A stretch of 64,000 bases of DNA. Source: Pseudomonas fluorescens. GTDB taxonomy: Bacteria > Pseudomonadota > Gammaproteobacteria > Pseudomonadales > Pseudomonadaceae. Below are positions 57,123-64,000 of the stretch, piece after piece; within the stretch, counting starts at the first letter, position 1; each line of letters opens with the position of its first letter. The notes under the pieces are model-generated. The model had not been told where the DNA came from, ran no database searches, and saw only the letters and a list, made by a program, of their open reading frames with translations. The DNA lies in contig NZ_CP012830.1 in the NCBI RefSeq assembly GCF_001307155.1, positions 3,532,501-3,596,500 on the forward strand. The letters run 5' to 3'. The position numbers and the translations under genes were made by a program.

Positions 57123-58994
57123 CTACGTGCGCGGTGGTGTCTGTTCGCTGTCGGTGAGCAACTGTACGAACTCCTGGGGGAGCACGGCTTTGCTGAAGAA
57201 GTAACCCTGGCCTTCCTCACACTGAAGGGCCTTGAGAAAGTCCAGCTGTTCCAGGGTTTCCACGCCTTCGGCGATGATATTGAGGTTGAGGCTCTTGCCC
57301 AGGCTGATGATGGCGCTGACCAGCGCAGCGTCGTTGTTTTCGGTGCTCAGCCCGCGTATGAATGACTGGTCGATTTTCAGTACATCGACCGGGAACCGTT
57401 GCAGGTAGCTCAGGCTGGAATAACCGGTGCCGAAATCATCGATTGCCAGGCGCACGCCCAATGCCTTGATGGCGTGCAGGGTCTGCACGGTGGCCTCGAC
57501 GTTCTGCATCAGCACGCTTTCGGTGATTTCGAGCTCCAGTAGCGTTGGGTCGAGGCCGGTCAGTTCGAGGATCCGCACGATACCGTCGACAAAGTCGTGC
57601 TGACGGAAGTCGATGGCGGAAACGTTGACGGACATGCTGATCGCCGGCAATCCGGCCAGTTGCCAGGCGCGGGCCTGTTGGCAGGCCTGGGTCAATACCC
57701 ATTTGCTCAGGGGAATGATCAGCCCACTGTCTTCGGCCACTCCAATGAAATCCATTGGGTACACCCAACCGTGACCGGGTTTGAGCCAGCGGATCAAGGC
57801 TTCCGCACCGACCACTTTACCCGTGCGCAGATCCAGTTTGGGTTGGTAATGCAGGACGAACTCATCGCGTTCCAGCGCCAGGCGCAGGCCGGATTCGATG
57901 CTTTGCTGTTCACGGGCGCGCTGATTCATCTCGTCAATGAAAAAGCTGAAGTCGTTAAGGCCTCTCTCCTTGACGTTATGCATCGCGGTTTCGGCTTTCT
58001 TGATCAACGGCACGGCATCGAAGCCGTCGTCCGGGTAGATGCTGATGCCCAGGCTGGCGGTCACACTCAGGTCATGGCCGGCAATGTGCTGCTGGGTGTT
58101 GACGGCTTTCAGCAGCTTTTCGGCAATGCCTTGGGTTTGCTGGGGATGGTGGATGTCCGCGAGGATCACCACGAACTCGTCGGAACCGTAGCGAAATACC
58201 GAATCGGATTCACGCACCGTGGACGCGAGGCTCCGGCCGACCCGTTTGAGCATTTCGTCGCCCACCGGGTGGCCCAGTGCGTTGTTGATGCGCTTGAAGC
58301 GGTCGAGCCCCAGAAATATCACCGCCAGTTGTTTGTCGTGTCGCCGTGAAAGGGCCAGGGACTGAGTCAGTCGATCACCGAGCAAAGTGCTGTTGGGCAG
58401 GCCGGTCAGTACATCGTATTGCAGCAGATGGGAGACTTTGAGCAGTTCCTGAACGCGGTCTTCGATGGTTCGCTCCAGGCTGAGCATTTTTATCGCGGCG
58501 TCCTGGGCCATCTGCCATTTCCAGGTCAGGGCACTGGCCATCTGACGGATTTCCAGGCTGTCGAAAGGCTTTTTCAGCACCAGCAACTGGTCGCCGAACG
58601 CCAGGCGTTCGGCCATCGCTTCCCAGGTGTAGTCAGAGAAGGCGGTGCACAAAGCTATTTGCAGGTGCGGGTCGACCTTCCAGAGTCGCTCGATGGTTTC
58701 CAGGCCGTCCCAACCCGGTGGCATGCGCATATCGGTAAACGCCAGGGCATAGGGCCTGCCTTCGGCCTGGGCACGTTTTACCAGCTCCAGTGCTTCTTCT
58801 CCCTGATAGGCCGAATCGAGGAGAAACGTCGGGCGAACGCGTTGTTCTGTGCCGAATAACAGTTCCTCGGTGCCGGCCAGCGACTGCTCGTCCGGCACAT
58901 CGGGGCTGAGAATCTTGCGAAAGTCCTGATGGATCGAAGGCATGTCATCGATGATCAGGATGCGCCGGTTGGTGGGGGCGAGCGATGGTTTCAT
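57123..58994 (-). CDS. Response regulator with GGDEF (degenerate) and EAL domains
   Basis: A 623-residue c-di-GMP regulator: receiver (about 10-150, Asp88), short linker, GGDEF-like and EAL domains. In the GGDEF-like part the signature is Gly270-Ser-Asp-Glu-Phe274, and the first metal-binding Asp in the preceding strand is replaced by Gly229 (LGLDRFKRIN). Cyclase activity is therefore doubtful. The EAL domain is canonical: Glu398-Ala-Leu400, ELEITESVLM, DDFGTGYSSL and EGVET. It should act as a phosphodiesterase. The ATG overlaps the stop of the upstream gene (58991-58994). The ccp gene follows after 43 bp. Confidence 0.92.
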   Translation of the reverse strand: MKPSLAPTNRRILIIDDMPSIHQDFRKILSPDVPDEQSLAGTEELLFGTEQRVRPTFLLDSAYQGEEALELVKRAQAEGRPYALAFTDMRMPPGWDGLETIERLWKVDPHLQIALCTAFSDYTWEAMAERLAFGDQLLVLKKPFDSLEIRQMASALTWKWQMAQDAAIKMLSLERTIEDRVQELLKVSHLLQYDVLTGLPNSTLLGDRLTQSLALSRRHDKQLAVIFLGLDRFKRINNALGHPVGDEMLKRVGRSLASTVRESDSVFRYGSDEFVVILADIHHPQQTQGIAEKLLKAVNTQQHIAGHDLSVTASLGISIYPDDGFDAVPLIKKAETAMHNVKERGLNDFSFFIDEMNQRAREQQSIESGLRLALERDEFVLHYQPKLDLRTGKVVGAEALIRWLKPGHGWVYPMDFIGVAEDSGLIIPLSKWVLTQACQQARAWQLAGLPAISMSVNVSAIDFRQHDFVDGIVRILELTGLDPTLLELEITESVLMQNVEATVQTLHAIKALGVRLAIDDFGTGYSSLSYLQRFPVDVLKIDQSFIRGLSTENNDAALVSAIISLGKSLNLNIIAEGVETLEQLDFLKALQCEEGQGYFFSKAVLPQEFVQLLTDSEQTPPRT

Positions 58995-61297
58995 CCTCGG
59001 TCCTCCGGTGGATAGCACGAGTCTTCGAGCAGCGGGTTCGTTGCGCCGGGGAAGGTCGGCGGCACGATGCTGCCGGCCATCAGCAACGCCGCTGCCTGCT
59101 GGCTGCTGACGGCTTTGCTGAAGTAATAGCCCTGAGCGTTCATTGGCGAGCCGGTGGAGATCAGCGAGCTGCGCTGTTCCTGGGTCTCGACACCCTCGGC
59201 AATGATGCCGATCCCCACTTCGCGGGCGAAATTGATGATCGCGCGCAAGGTCGTGGCGCTGGCGGGATCGCGAGTCGCGGTGTCGATGAAAGCCTGGGCG
59301 AGTTTGAGGTGATTGACTCGATAGGTCTTGAGGTAGTCGAACGAGGAGTACTCGGTGCCGAAGTCGTCGATGGCTATTTTCACCCCCAGCTCACGCAAGC
59401 GCGGCAGCACATCGTTGTGGGTCCATTTGGTTTGCGCCAGTGTCGCTTCGGTGACGTCGAAGCGCAGGTCCCAGGGGCAGAGGTTCCATAGGGCCGTGGT
59501 GCGCAGCACGTCGTAGATCAGGTCCGGACCGCTCTTGAGCTGGGCCAGCGAAAGCTTGATTGCAATCACCGGGGGCGCCATGCCTTCGTCGCGCCACTCA
59601 CGCATTTGCCGACAGGCCCGATCCAGCAACCAGTGCCCGAGCGCGATGATTACACCGGTTTTTTCCGCCGCGGGAAGAAACATATCGGGTTCCAGTATTC
59701 CTCGCTCTGGATGACTCCAGCGGACCTGGGCTTCCATGCCAAGGATCTTCCCGGTACTCAGGTCGACTTCGGGCAAATAATGCAGTTCAAGCTGGTTTTG
59801 CTCGATGGCTTGTTTCAAATCGTTGGCAATCGACACCCGGTCGAGTACTTCCTGATTGATCTCCTCGGAGTGGAAGTGGTACTGGTTGCGACCTTTTTCC
59901 TTGGAGCGATACAGCGCCATGTCGGCTTGAGCCAACAGGCTTTCGGCACTCAGGCTGGTACTGGAGTAAGTGCTGATGCCGATGCTGACCGAAACCCGCA
60001 CATTGTTGCCATCGAGGGTGTAAGGCATTACCAGTTCATCGCGGACCTTGCCTGCCAGGGCCGCCGACTGTGTCGGGTCGCTGGCGTCGAGCTGCACGAT
60101 TGCAAACTCGTCACCGCCGAGACGCGCCACAAGGTCGTTTTCGCGGACACAGGCCTTGATGCGGCGGGCGACTTCCTGCAACAGCAAATCCCCGATGGGA
60201 TGGCCCAGGGTGTCGTTGATGCGTTTGAAATGATCGAGGTCCAGGTAGAACACCGCGAAGGGGGCGCCGCCCCGACGGGCGGCAGCGAATGCCTGGTGCA
60301 GGCGTTCGAGGAGCGTTGTTCGATTGGCCAGCCCGGTCAGCCCGTCGGTACGTGCCAGCAGGGCGATCTTCTCTTCGGCCAGCTTGCGTTCAGTGATATC
60401 GATGATGATGCCTTCGACTTCCAGCAAGCGTCCGTCCTGGTTACGCACCGGTACGTAGCGGTTTTCGACCCAGCGCCAGTCGCCGGTGCCGGTGCGCAGA
60501 CGAAACTCGATGGACGCCCCGACAGCGTCCCGGTCGAGTATCCGTGCCATGGCATTGTCGACTTTACCTTGGTCCTCGGGATGAATCAGCTCCTGAGCCC
60601 AGTTTGCCGACGCCACCAATTGCGCGGCCACGTGACCGAACTTGGTAATGTTGTGGGAGATGTACATCAACGGGAACGAGGGTTCGCCGCGCAGCCGGTA
60701 CAAAATGGTCGGGCTGTTCTGCACGATGATATTGGCGTCGGACAGCTCGCGGGTGCGCTCCTCGACCGCCTGCTCCAGCAGGTTCATCTTTAATTCGGCT
60801 TCTTCGGTCATTTGCCATTTGACGGTCAGGGTGCTGGCCATCTGCCGGATTTCGATGGCATCGAAAGGCTTCTTCAGGATCAGCAAGCGATCGCCGAGCT
60901 CCAGCCGTTCGGCGATATCGTCCCAGGAGTAGTCGGAATACGCGGTACACAGCGCGACTTGCAGTTTTGGATCGACCTGCCAGAGCCGTTCGATGGTTTC
61001 CAGTCCGTCCCAGCCGGGCGGCATACGCATGTCGATAAAGGCCATCGCATACGGAAGGTCCTTGGCCAGGGCGGCTTCGACCTTGCGCAGGGCTTCCAGG
61101 CCCTGAAAGGCGCTGTCGAGCACAAACCCCAGGTCCGCAGCCACTGCTTGCGTGCCGAACAGGGCTTCTTCGGCGCTGCTCAGCGCATCATCGTCGAGCA
61201 CGTGGGGGCTGAGGATCTTGGCAAAGTCCTGATGGATAGAGGCGGTGTCGTCGACGATCAGGATCCGTCGGTTTTTTCGCGCAAACGGTGTCTTCAT
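58991..61297 (-). CDS. Response regulator with PAS, GGDEF and degenerate EAL domains
   Basis: A 768-residue c-di-GMP regulator: receiver (about 10-150, Asp89), PAS domain (about 185-310, ending DITERK), GGDEF and EAL. The GGDEF motif is intact (394-398) with both preceding Asp residues (YLDLDHFKRIND). In the EAL domain the signature is Glu522-Ala-Gln524, HYQPK is HYLPE, and the metal-binding Asn is Lys (IKLSLAQLK). Phosphodiesterase activity is therefore unlikely, although DDFGTEYSS and EGVET remain. I chose ATG 61297 over an ATG at 61348, which adds 17 unrelated residues. First gene of the five-gene operon, divergent from the YN-GYP gene. Confidence 0.92.
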   Translation of the reverse strand: MKTPFARKNRRILIVDDTASIHQDFAKILSPHVLDDDALSSAEEALFGTQAVAADLGFVLDSAFQGLEALRKVEAALAKDLPYAMAFIDMRMPPGWDGLETIERLWQVDPKLQVALCTAYSDYSWDDIAERLELGDRLLILKKPFDAIEIRQMASTLTVKWQMTEEAELKMNLLEQAVEERTRELSDANIIVQNSPTILYRLRGEPSFPLMYISHNITKFGHVAAQLVASANWAQELIHPEDQGKVDNAMARILDRDAVGASIEFRLRTGTGDWRWVENRYVPVRNQDGRLLEVEGIIIDITERKLAEEKIALLARTDGLTGLANRTTLLERLHQAFAAARRGGAPFAVFYLDLDHFKRINDTLGHPIGDLLLQEVARRIKACVRENDLVARLGGDEFAIVQLDASDPTQSAALAGKVRDELVMPYTLDGNNVRVSVSIGISTYSSTSLSAESLLAQADMALYRSKEKGRNQYHFHSEEINQEVLDRVSIANDLKQAIEQNQLELHYLPEVDLSTGKILGMEAQVRWSHPERGILEPDMFLPAAEKTGVIIALGHWLLDRACRQMREWRDEGMAPPVIAIKLSLAQLKSGPDLIYDVLRTTALWNLCPWDLRFDVTEATLAQTKWTHNDVLPRLRELGVKIAIDDFGTEYSSFDYLKTYRVNHLKLAQAFIDTATRDPASATTLRAIINFAREVGIGIIAEGVETQEQRSSLISTGSPMNAQGYYFSKAVSSQQAAALLMAGSIVPPTFPGATNPLLEDSCYPPEDRG

Positions 61298-61492
61298 TGC
61301 AATGCACCGTTGCAAATAAGCCCTCGCAGCGTCGTGTTCATACGGCATCCCTTCCTGATCGCAGTGTGGCTACGGGTGCAGATTTTGGATCCAGGTACCC
61401 AGAGCATAGTCTGCGACTCTCAAGTTCGCCGCCTGCCGTGTGGCAAATCTATTGCGAACTGTGCTGAAAAACCGTCTAGCCTGTAGTTCAGG

Positions 61493-61520
61493 CCCAAGGA
61501 GGAGGGGGAGTTCCCTTGGG
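61493..61520 (+). promoter_or_regulatory. Hairpin in the leader of the YN-GYP gene
   Basis: CCCAAGG and CCTTGGG arms enclose a GGAGGAGGGGGAG-type purine run. The stem may tune translation or transcription. The ATG lies 40 bp further on. Confidence 0.35.
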
Positions 61521-61560
61521 TGCTCACAAACGACTGGTCTGTTTCAGCTGAGGTAATGCC

Positions 61561-62895
61561 ATGGATGAGCCGCTTAAACCCCGAGTGTTACTGGTTGATG
61601 ACGAAGAATCGATCCTCAATAGCCTGCGTCGGCTGTTGCGCGGCCAACCCTATGAAGTGCTGCTGGCCACAAGCGGCACCCAGGCGTTGGAGATCATGGA
61701 GCAGCAACCGGTCGATCTGGTGATGACCGATGCCCGCATGCCCAACATGGACGGTGCGACCCTGTTGGCGCACATCCACGAACACTATCCCGACACCGTA
61801 CGCATCCTGCTGACCGGCTATGCCGATCTCTCGATGATCATCAAGGCGATCAACGAGGGGCAGATTCACCGTTACATCAGCAAGCCCTGGAATGACGAGG
61901 AAATGCTGCTGACCTTGCGTCAGTCGCTGGCGTATCAGCTCTCCGAGCGCGAGCGGCTGCGTCTGGTGCAGTTGACGTGGGATCAGAACGAGCAGTTGAA
62001 GCTGCTCAACGTGTCCCTGGAAAAACGTGTCGCAGCGCGCACCGCGGAGTTGCAGCAGACCGCCGACATGCTCGATCTGGCCTATGAAGAGCTCAAGCAC
62101 AGCTACGTCACCGGCACCGAAGTGTTTTCGCTGCTGGCCAACTTGCGTCTGCCACCGGCCAAGCAAACCAATCGGCAAATCATCGATCTGGTGCGTATCT
62201 ACTGCCAGACCCATGGGCTGGATGAGGCCAGCAGCCGAGACCTGACCATGGCTGCGGCGCTTTACAACATCGGCAAGCTGAGCTGGACCGACGGCATGAT
62301 GACGACGCCTTCGGACCTGCTGCATCACCCCGAACGGGAGCTGTATCGCGGTTATCCGAAACAGAGCGAATCGCTGTTGATGACCCTTGAGCCGATGAAG
62401 GATGCCGCACGCCTGATCCTGCACCATCAGGAGCGCTGGGACGGCAGCGGGTTTCCCGATCGCCTCAAGGGGGAGGCAATCCCTTTGGGTTCGCGCCTGC
62501 TGAAGCTGGCCGTGGACTTCATCGAATTGCAGTGCGGGCTGATTCTTGAGCGAAACATGAACAGTGATGAAGCGCTGCTGTTCATCCGCAAATACACCGG
62601 GCGTTTCTACGACCCGGAGCTGGTGGAAGACTTCGTTCAGGTTTGCGCCACCTACCAGCGTGATATCACCCTCGGCGATCCGACAGTCAAGGTGCTGAGC
62701 ACCCGCGATCTGGCGGCCGGGATGGTGCTGGCGCGCAACCTCAATGCCGACAACGGCATGCTGCTGCTCAATGCCGGCAAGGTGCTCAATGGCCCGCTGG
62801 TGGAAAAACTCATCGCCTTCGAAGCCATGGAGGGTGCCAGGTACAGCGTATTTGTCCACGTGCCCGAGGAGCTGGAAGCGGTGATTTCTGCGTAG
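61561..62895 (+). CDS. Response regulator with YN-GYP (degenerate HD-GYP) domain
   Basis: A 444-residue regulator with a receiver (Asp57 in MTDARMPNMDG), a coiled-coil (about 128-182), and an HD-GYP-like domain. The metal-binding His-Asp pair is Tyr235-Asn236 (ALYNIGKL). Two His (288-289) and the DGSGFPDRLKG part of the domain remain, with GFP instead of GYP. A P. aeruginosa protein with a YN-GYP domain (PA2572) is known and has no phosphodiesterase activity, but influences motility and virulence. This protein is probably its orthologue. It is divergent from the GGDEF/EAL operon, so it may share its regulatory region and act in the same pathway. Confidence 0.88.
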   Translation: MDEPLKPRVLLVDDEESILNSLRRLLRGQPYEVLLATSGTQALEIMEQQPVDLVMTDARMPNMDGATLLAHIHEHYPDTVRILLTGYADLSMIIKAINEGQIHRYISKPWNDEEMLLTLRQSLAYQLSERERLRLVQLTWDQNEQLKLLNVSLEKRVAARTAELQQTADMLDLAYEELKHSYVTGTEVFSLLANLRLPPAKQTNRQIIDLVRIYCQTHGLDEASSRDLTMAAALYNIGKLSWTDGMMTTPSDLLHHPERELYRGYPKQSESLLMTLEPMKDAARLILHHQERWDGSGFPDRLKGEAIPLGSRLLKLAVDFIELQCGLILERNMNSDEALLFIRKYTGRFYDPELVEDFVQVCATYQRDITLGDPTVKVLSTRDLAAGMVLARNLNADNGMLLLNAGKVLNGPLVEKLIAFEAMEGARYSVFVHVPEELEAVISA

Positions 62896-62926
62896 ATACC
62901 GTTGTGAACTTCACCGGGCATCCGTA

Positions 62927-62992
62927 GGCGCACGGCTTGCCGGCGATGGCGAGTCCACAGACGTCATCACTGGCAAGCCATGCTCCTGCGGG
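62927..62992. repeat. Inverted REP-like pair of the second family
   Basis: GGCTTGCCGGCGATGGCG and its partial inverse (CATCACTGGCAAGCCATGCTCC) resemble the 10433 pair. It lies after the YN-GYP gene and could end its transcript. Confidence 0.65.
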
Positions 62993-63068
62993 GCGGTGTT
63001 TTTCGAGGTGACGCAGCACCTGCACTCATGTGATCCTTGGCTCTTTTGTCCAAGGCCATCGTTGATCC

Positions 63069-63503
63069 ATGACGCTTTCATCCTCTGTTTCACCGCGCAT
63101 TATCCGCATTGCCGCTGCCCTGCTGATCGGCCCGGACGGTCGAACCCTGCTGGTGCGCAAGCGCGGGACCCAGGCCTTCATGCAACCGGGTGGCAAGATC
63201 GAGGCCTCTGAGCAACCGATCGATGCGCTGGCCCGCGAGCTGGAAGAAGAACTGGGTTTGGTCATCGACACCCTTCAAGCGAGTTATCTGGGCAAGTTTT
63301 CTGCCCCGGCAGCCAATGAGCCGGGGTTTGTGGTCGAGGCCGAGATTTTTCAACTGGATATCCAGCAACACGTCACCCCGGCGGCAGAGATCGAAGAAGT
63401 GCTGTGGATTGATCCGCACAATGTCGTTGATTTCATCCTGGCGCCATTGACACGGGACCTGATCCTGCCGTTTTATCGTGCCTCCCTGACGGCTCCGGCC
63501 TGA
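63069..63503 (+). CDS. Nudix hydrolase
   Basis: A 144-residue enzyme that hydrolyses a nucleoside-diphosphate-linked compound. The Nudix box is complete: GGKIEASEQPIDALARELEE and then ELGL, with all conserved Gly, Arg and Glu residues. It follows the LVRKRGTQAFMQPGG segment near residues 28-42. Substrate cannot be told. The LysE-type gene follows after 29 bp on the same strand, so they may be co-transcribed. Confidence 0.9.
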   Translation: MTLSSSVSPRIIRIAAALLIGPDGRTLLVRKRGTQAFMQPGGKIEASEQPIDALARELEEELGLVIDTLQASYLGKFSAPAANEPGFVVEAEIFQLDIQQHVTPAAEIEEVLWIDPHNVVDFILAPLTRDLILPFYRASLTAPA

Positions 63504-63532
63504 CCCCCCCACACAATGACAAGGACTGCGTC

Positions 63533-64000
63533 ATGATTCCAACACATGATCTGTTGATTTTTGCGGCGGCCTCGCTGCTACTGGTGCTGACCCCGGGCCC
63601 GAACATGATCTATCTGATCTCCCGTTCGATCTGCCAGGGACGCAAGGCGGGCGTGACCTCGTTACTTGGGGTTGTCGCAGGTTTTTTCGTGCATCTGTTC
63701 TGCGCGGCGGCCGGTTTGACAGCACTGTTCATGGCGGTGCCGATGGCTTACGAGGCGCTCAAATGGGCCGGCGCCCTGTACCTGCTGTGGATGGCCTGGC
63801 AGGCAGTCAAACCGGGTGCGCGCTCGCCCTTTGAGGCGCAGCAACTACCGCCGGATTCTTCTCGAAAACTGATGCTGATGGGCTTTTTCACCAGCGCATT
63901 GAACCCGAAAATCGCGGTGTTCTATCTCTCGGTGTTCCCGCAGTTCATCAGCCCGGAACACGGTTCGGTGTTTACCCAAAGTATTGCCCTGGGCCTGACC
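63533..64000 (+). CDS. LysE/RhtB-family amino-acid exporter (3' end outside window)
   Basis: The first 156 codons of an inner-membrane exporter. It begins IPTHDLLIFAAASLLLVLTPGPNMIYLISRS, where the LTPGPN motif in the first helix is the LysE-family signature. GRKAGVTSLLGVVAGFFVH and SALNPKIAVFYLSVFPQF are the other conserved blocks, in helices 2 and 4. The family removes amino acids such as lysine, threonine or homoserine lactone; the substrate is not predictable. The frame runs off the window end; full length is usually ~205-210 residues. Confidence 0.9.
   Translation, partial: MIPTHDLLIFAAASLLLVLTPGPNMIYLISRSICQGRKAGVTSLLGVVAGFFVHLFCAAAGLTALFMAVPMAYEALKWAGALYLLWMAWQAVKPGARSPFEAQQLPPDSSRKLMLMGFFTSALNPKIAVFYLSVFPQFISPEHGSVFTQSIALGLT

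Overview
The window is chromosomal DNA of a Pseudomonas, most likely of the P. fluorescens group. The evidence is the gene content: membrane glucose dehydrogenase beside an OprB porin, cmoA/cmoB, a cumA-like multicopper oxidase next to tadA, and an AsrA-type Lon protease. About sixteen copies of a ~130-bp inverted repeat (REPIN type) with arms reading GTGGCGAGGGAGCTTGCTCC fit the same group. No rRNA, tRNA, CRISPR array, prophage or insertion sequence was recognised. The only mobile-element-related gene is a RAYT transposase at 40.2-40.6 kb, which has a REPIN on each side.

Layout. 0-5 kb: a trehalose phosphotransferase locus (end of treC, a sugar porin, an EIIA-HPr-EI fusion, and a small EIIB-like protein without its cysteine). 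5.3-7.2 kb: multicopper oxidase and tadA. 7.3-10.3 kb: cmoB/cmoA, a YhhN membrane protein and an I42-type inhibitor lipoprotein. 10.5-12.9 kb: a second Lon protease. 13-14.5 kb: a repeat-rich stretch around a small DUF6124-type gene. 14.5-18.4 kb: gcd and oprB, for periplasmic glucose uptake and oxidation. 18.7-23.8 kb: a VF530-type protein, a Pr6Pr membrane protein, and a ferric-siderophore reductase with its PadR (YqjI-like) regulator.

The most unusual structure is at 19.57-22.6 kb. The Pr6Pr gene and the siderophore reductase gene converge there. The intergenic REPIN plus the 3' ends of both genes has been amplified into seven extra tandem units of 370 or 394 bp. A smaller gene-tail duplication occurs at 50.47-50.97 kb: a 67-bp direct repeat, derived from the end of a glutamate-synthase-like gene, flanks a monooxygenase gene and supplies the last codons of a glycosyltransferase.

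24.3-31.4 kb is a six-gene CS1/CFA/I-type (alternate chaperone-usher) fimbrial operon. It has one usher and one chaperone but two pilins and two tip adhesins. It is followed, on the other strand, by a 1698-residue leucine-rich-repeat protein with an apparent NEL-type E3 ubiquitin ligase domain, a likely secreted effector. 36.7-39.9 kb is a large bifunctional penicillin-binding protein. 41.2-50.5 kb holds an amino-acid permease, an OpgC-like protein and a gtrABC-type glycan-modification cluster with two GT39 glycosyltransferases.

52.7-62.9 kb is a signalling island. Two GGDEF/EAL response regulators, a di-haem peroxidase and two histidine kinases form one overlapping operon. A YN-GYP response regulator lies divergently, and a LuxR-type helix-turn-helix remnant lies at the operon's 3' end. 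The two GGDEF/EAL proteins carry complementary defects: one keeps only a canonical GGDEF, the other only a canonical EAL. The window ends with a Nudix hydrolase and a truncated LysE-family exporter.
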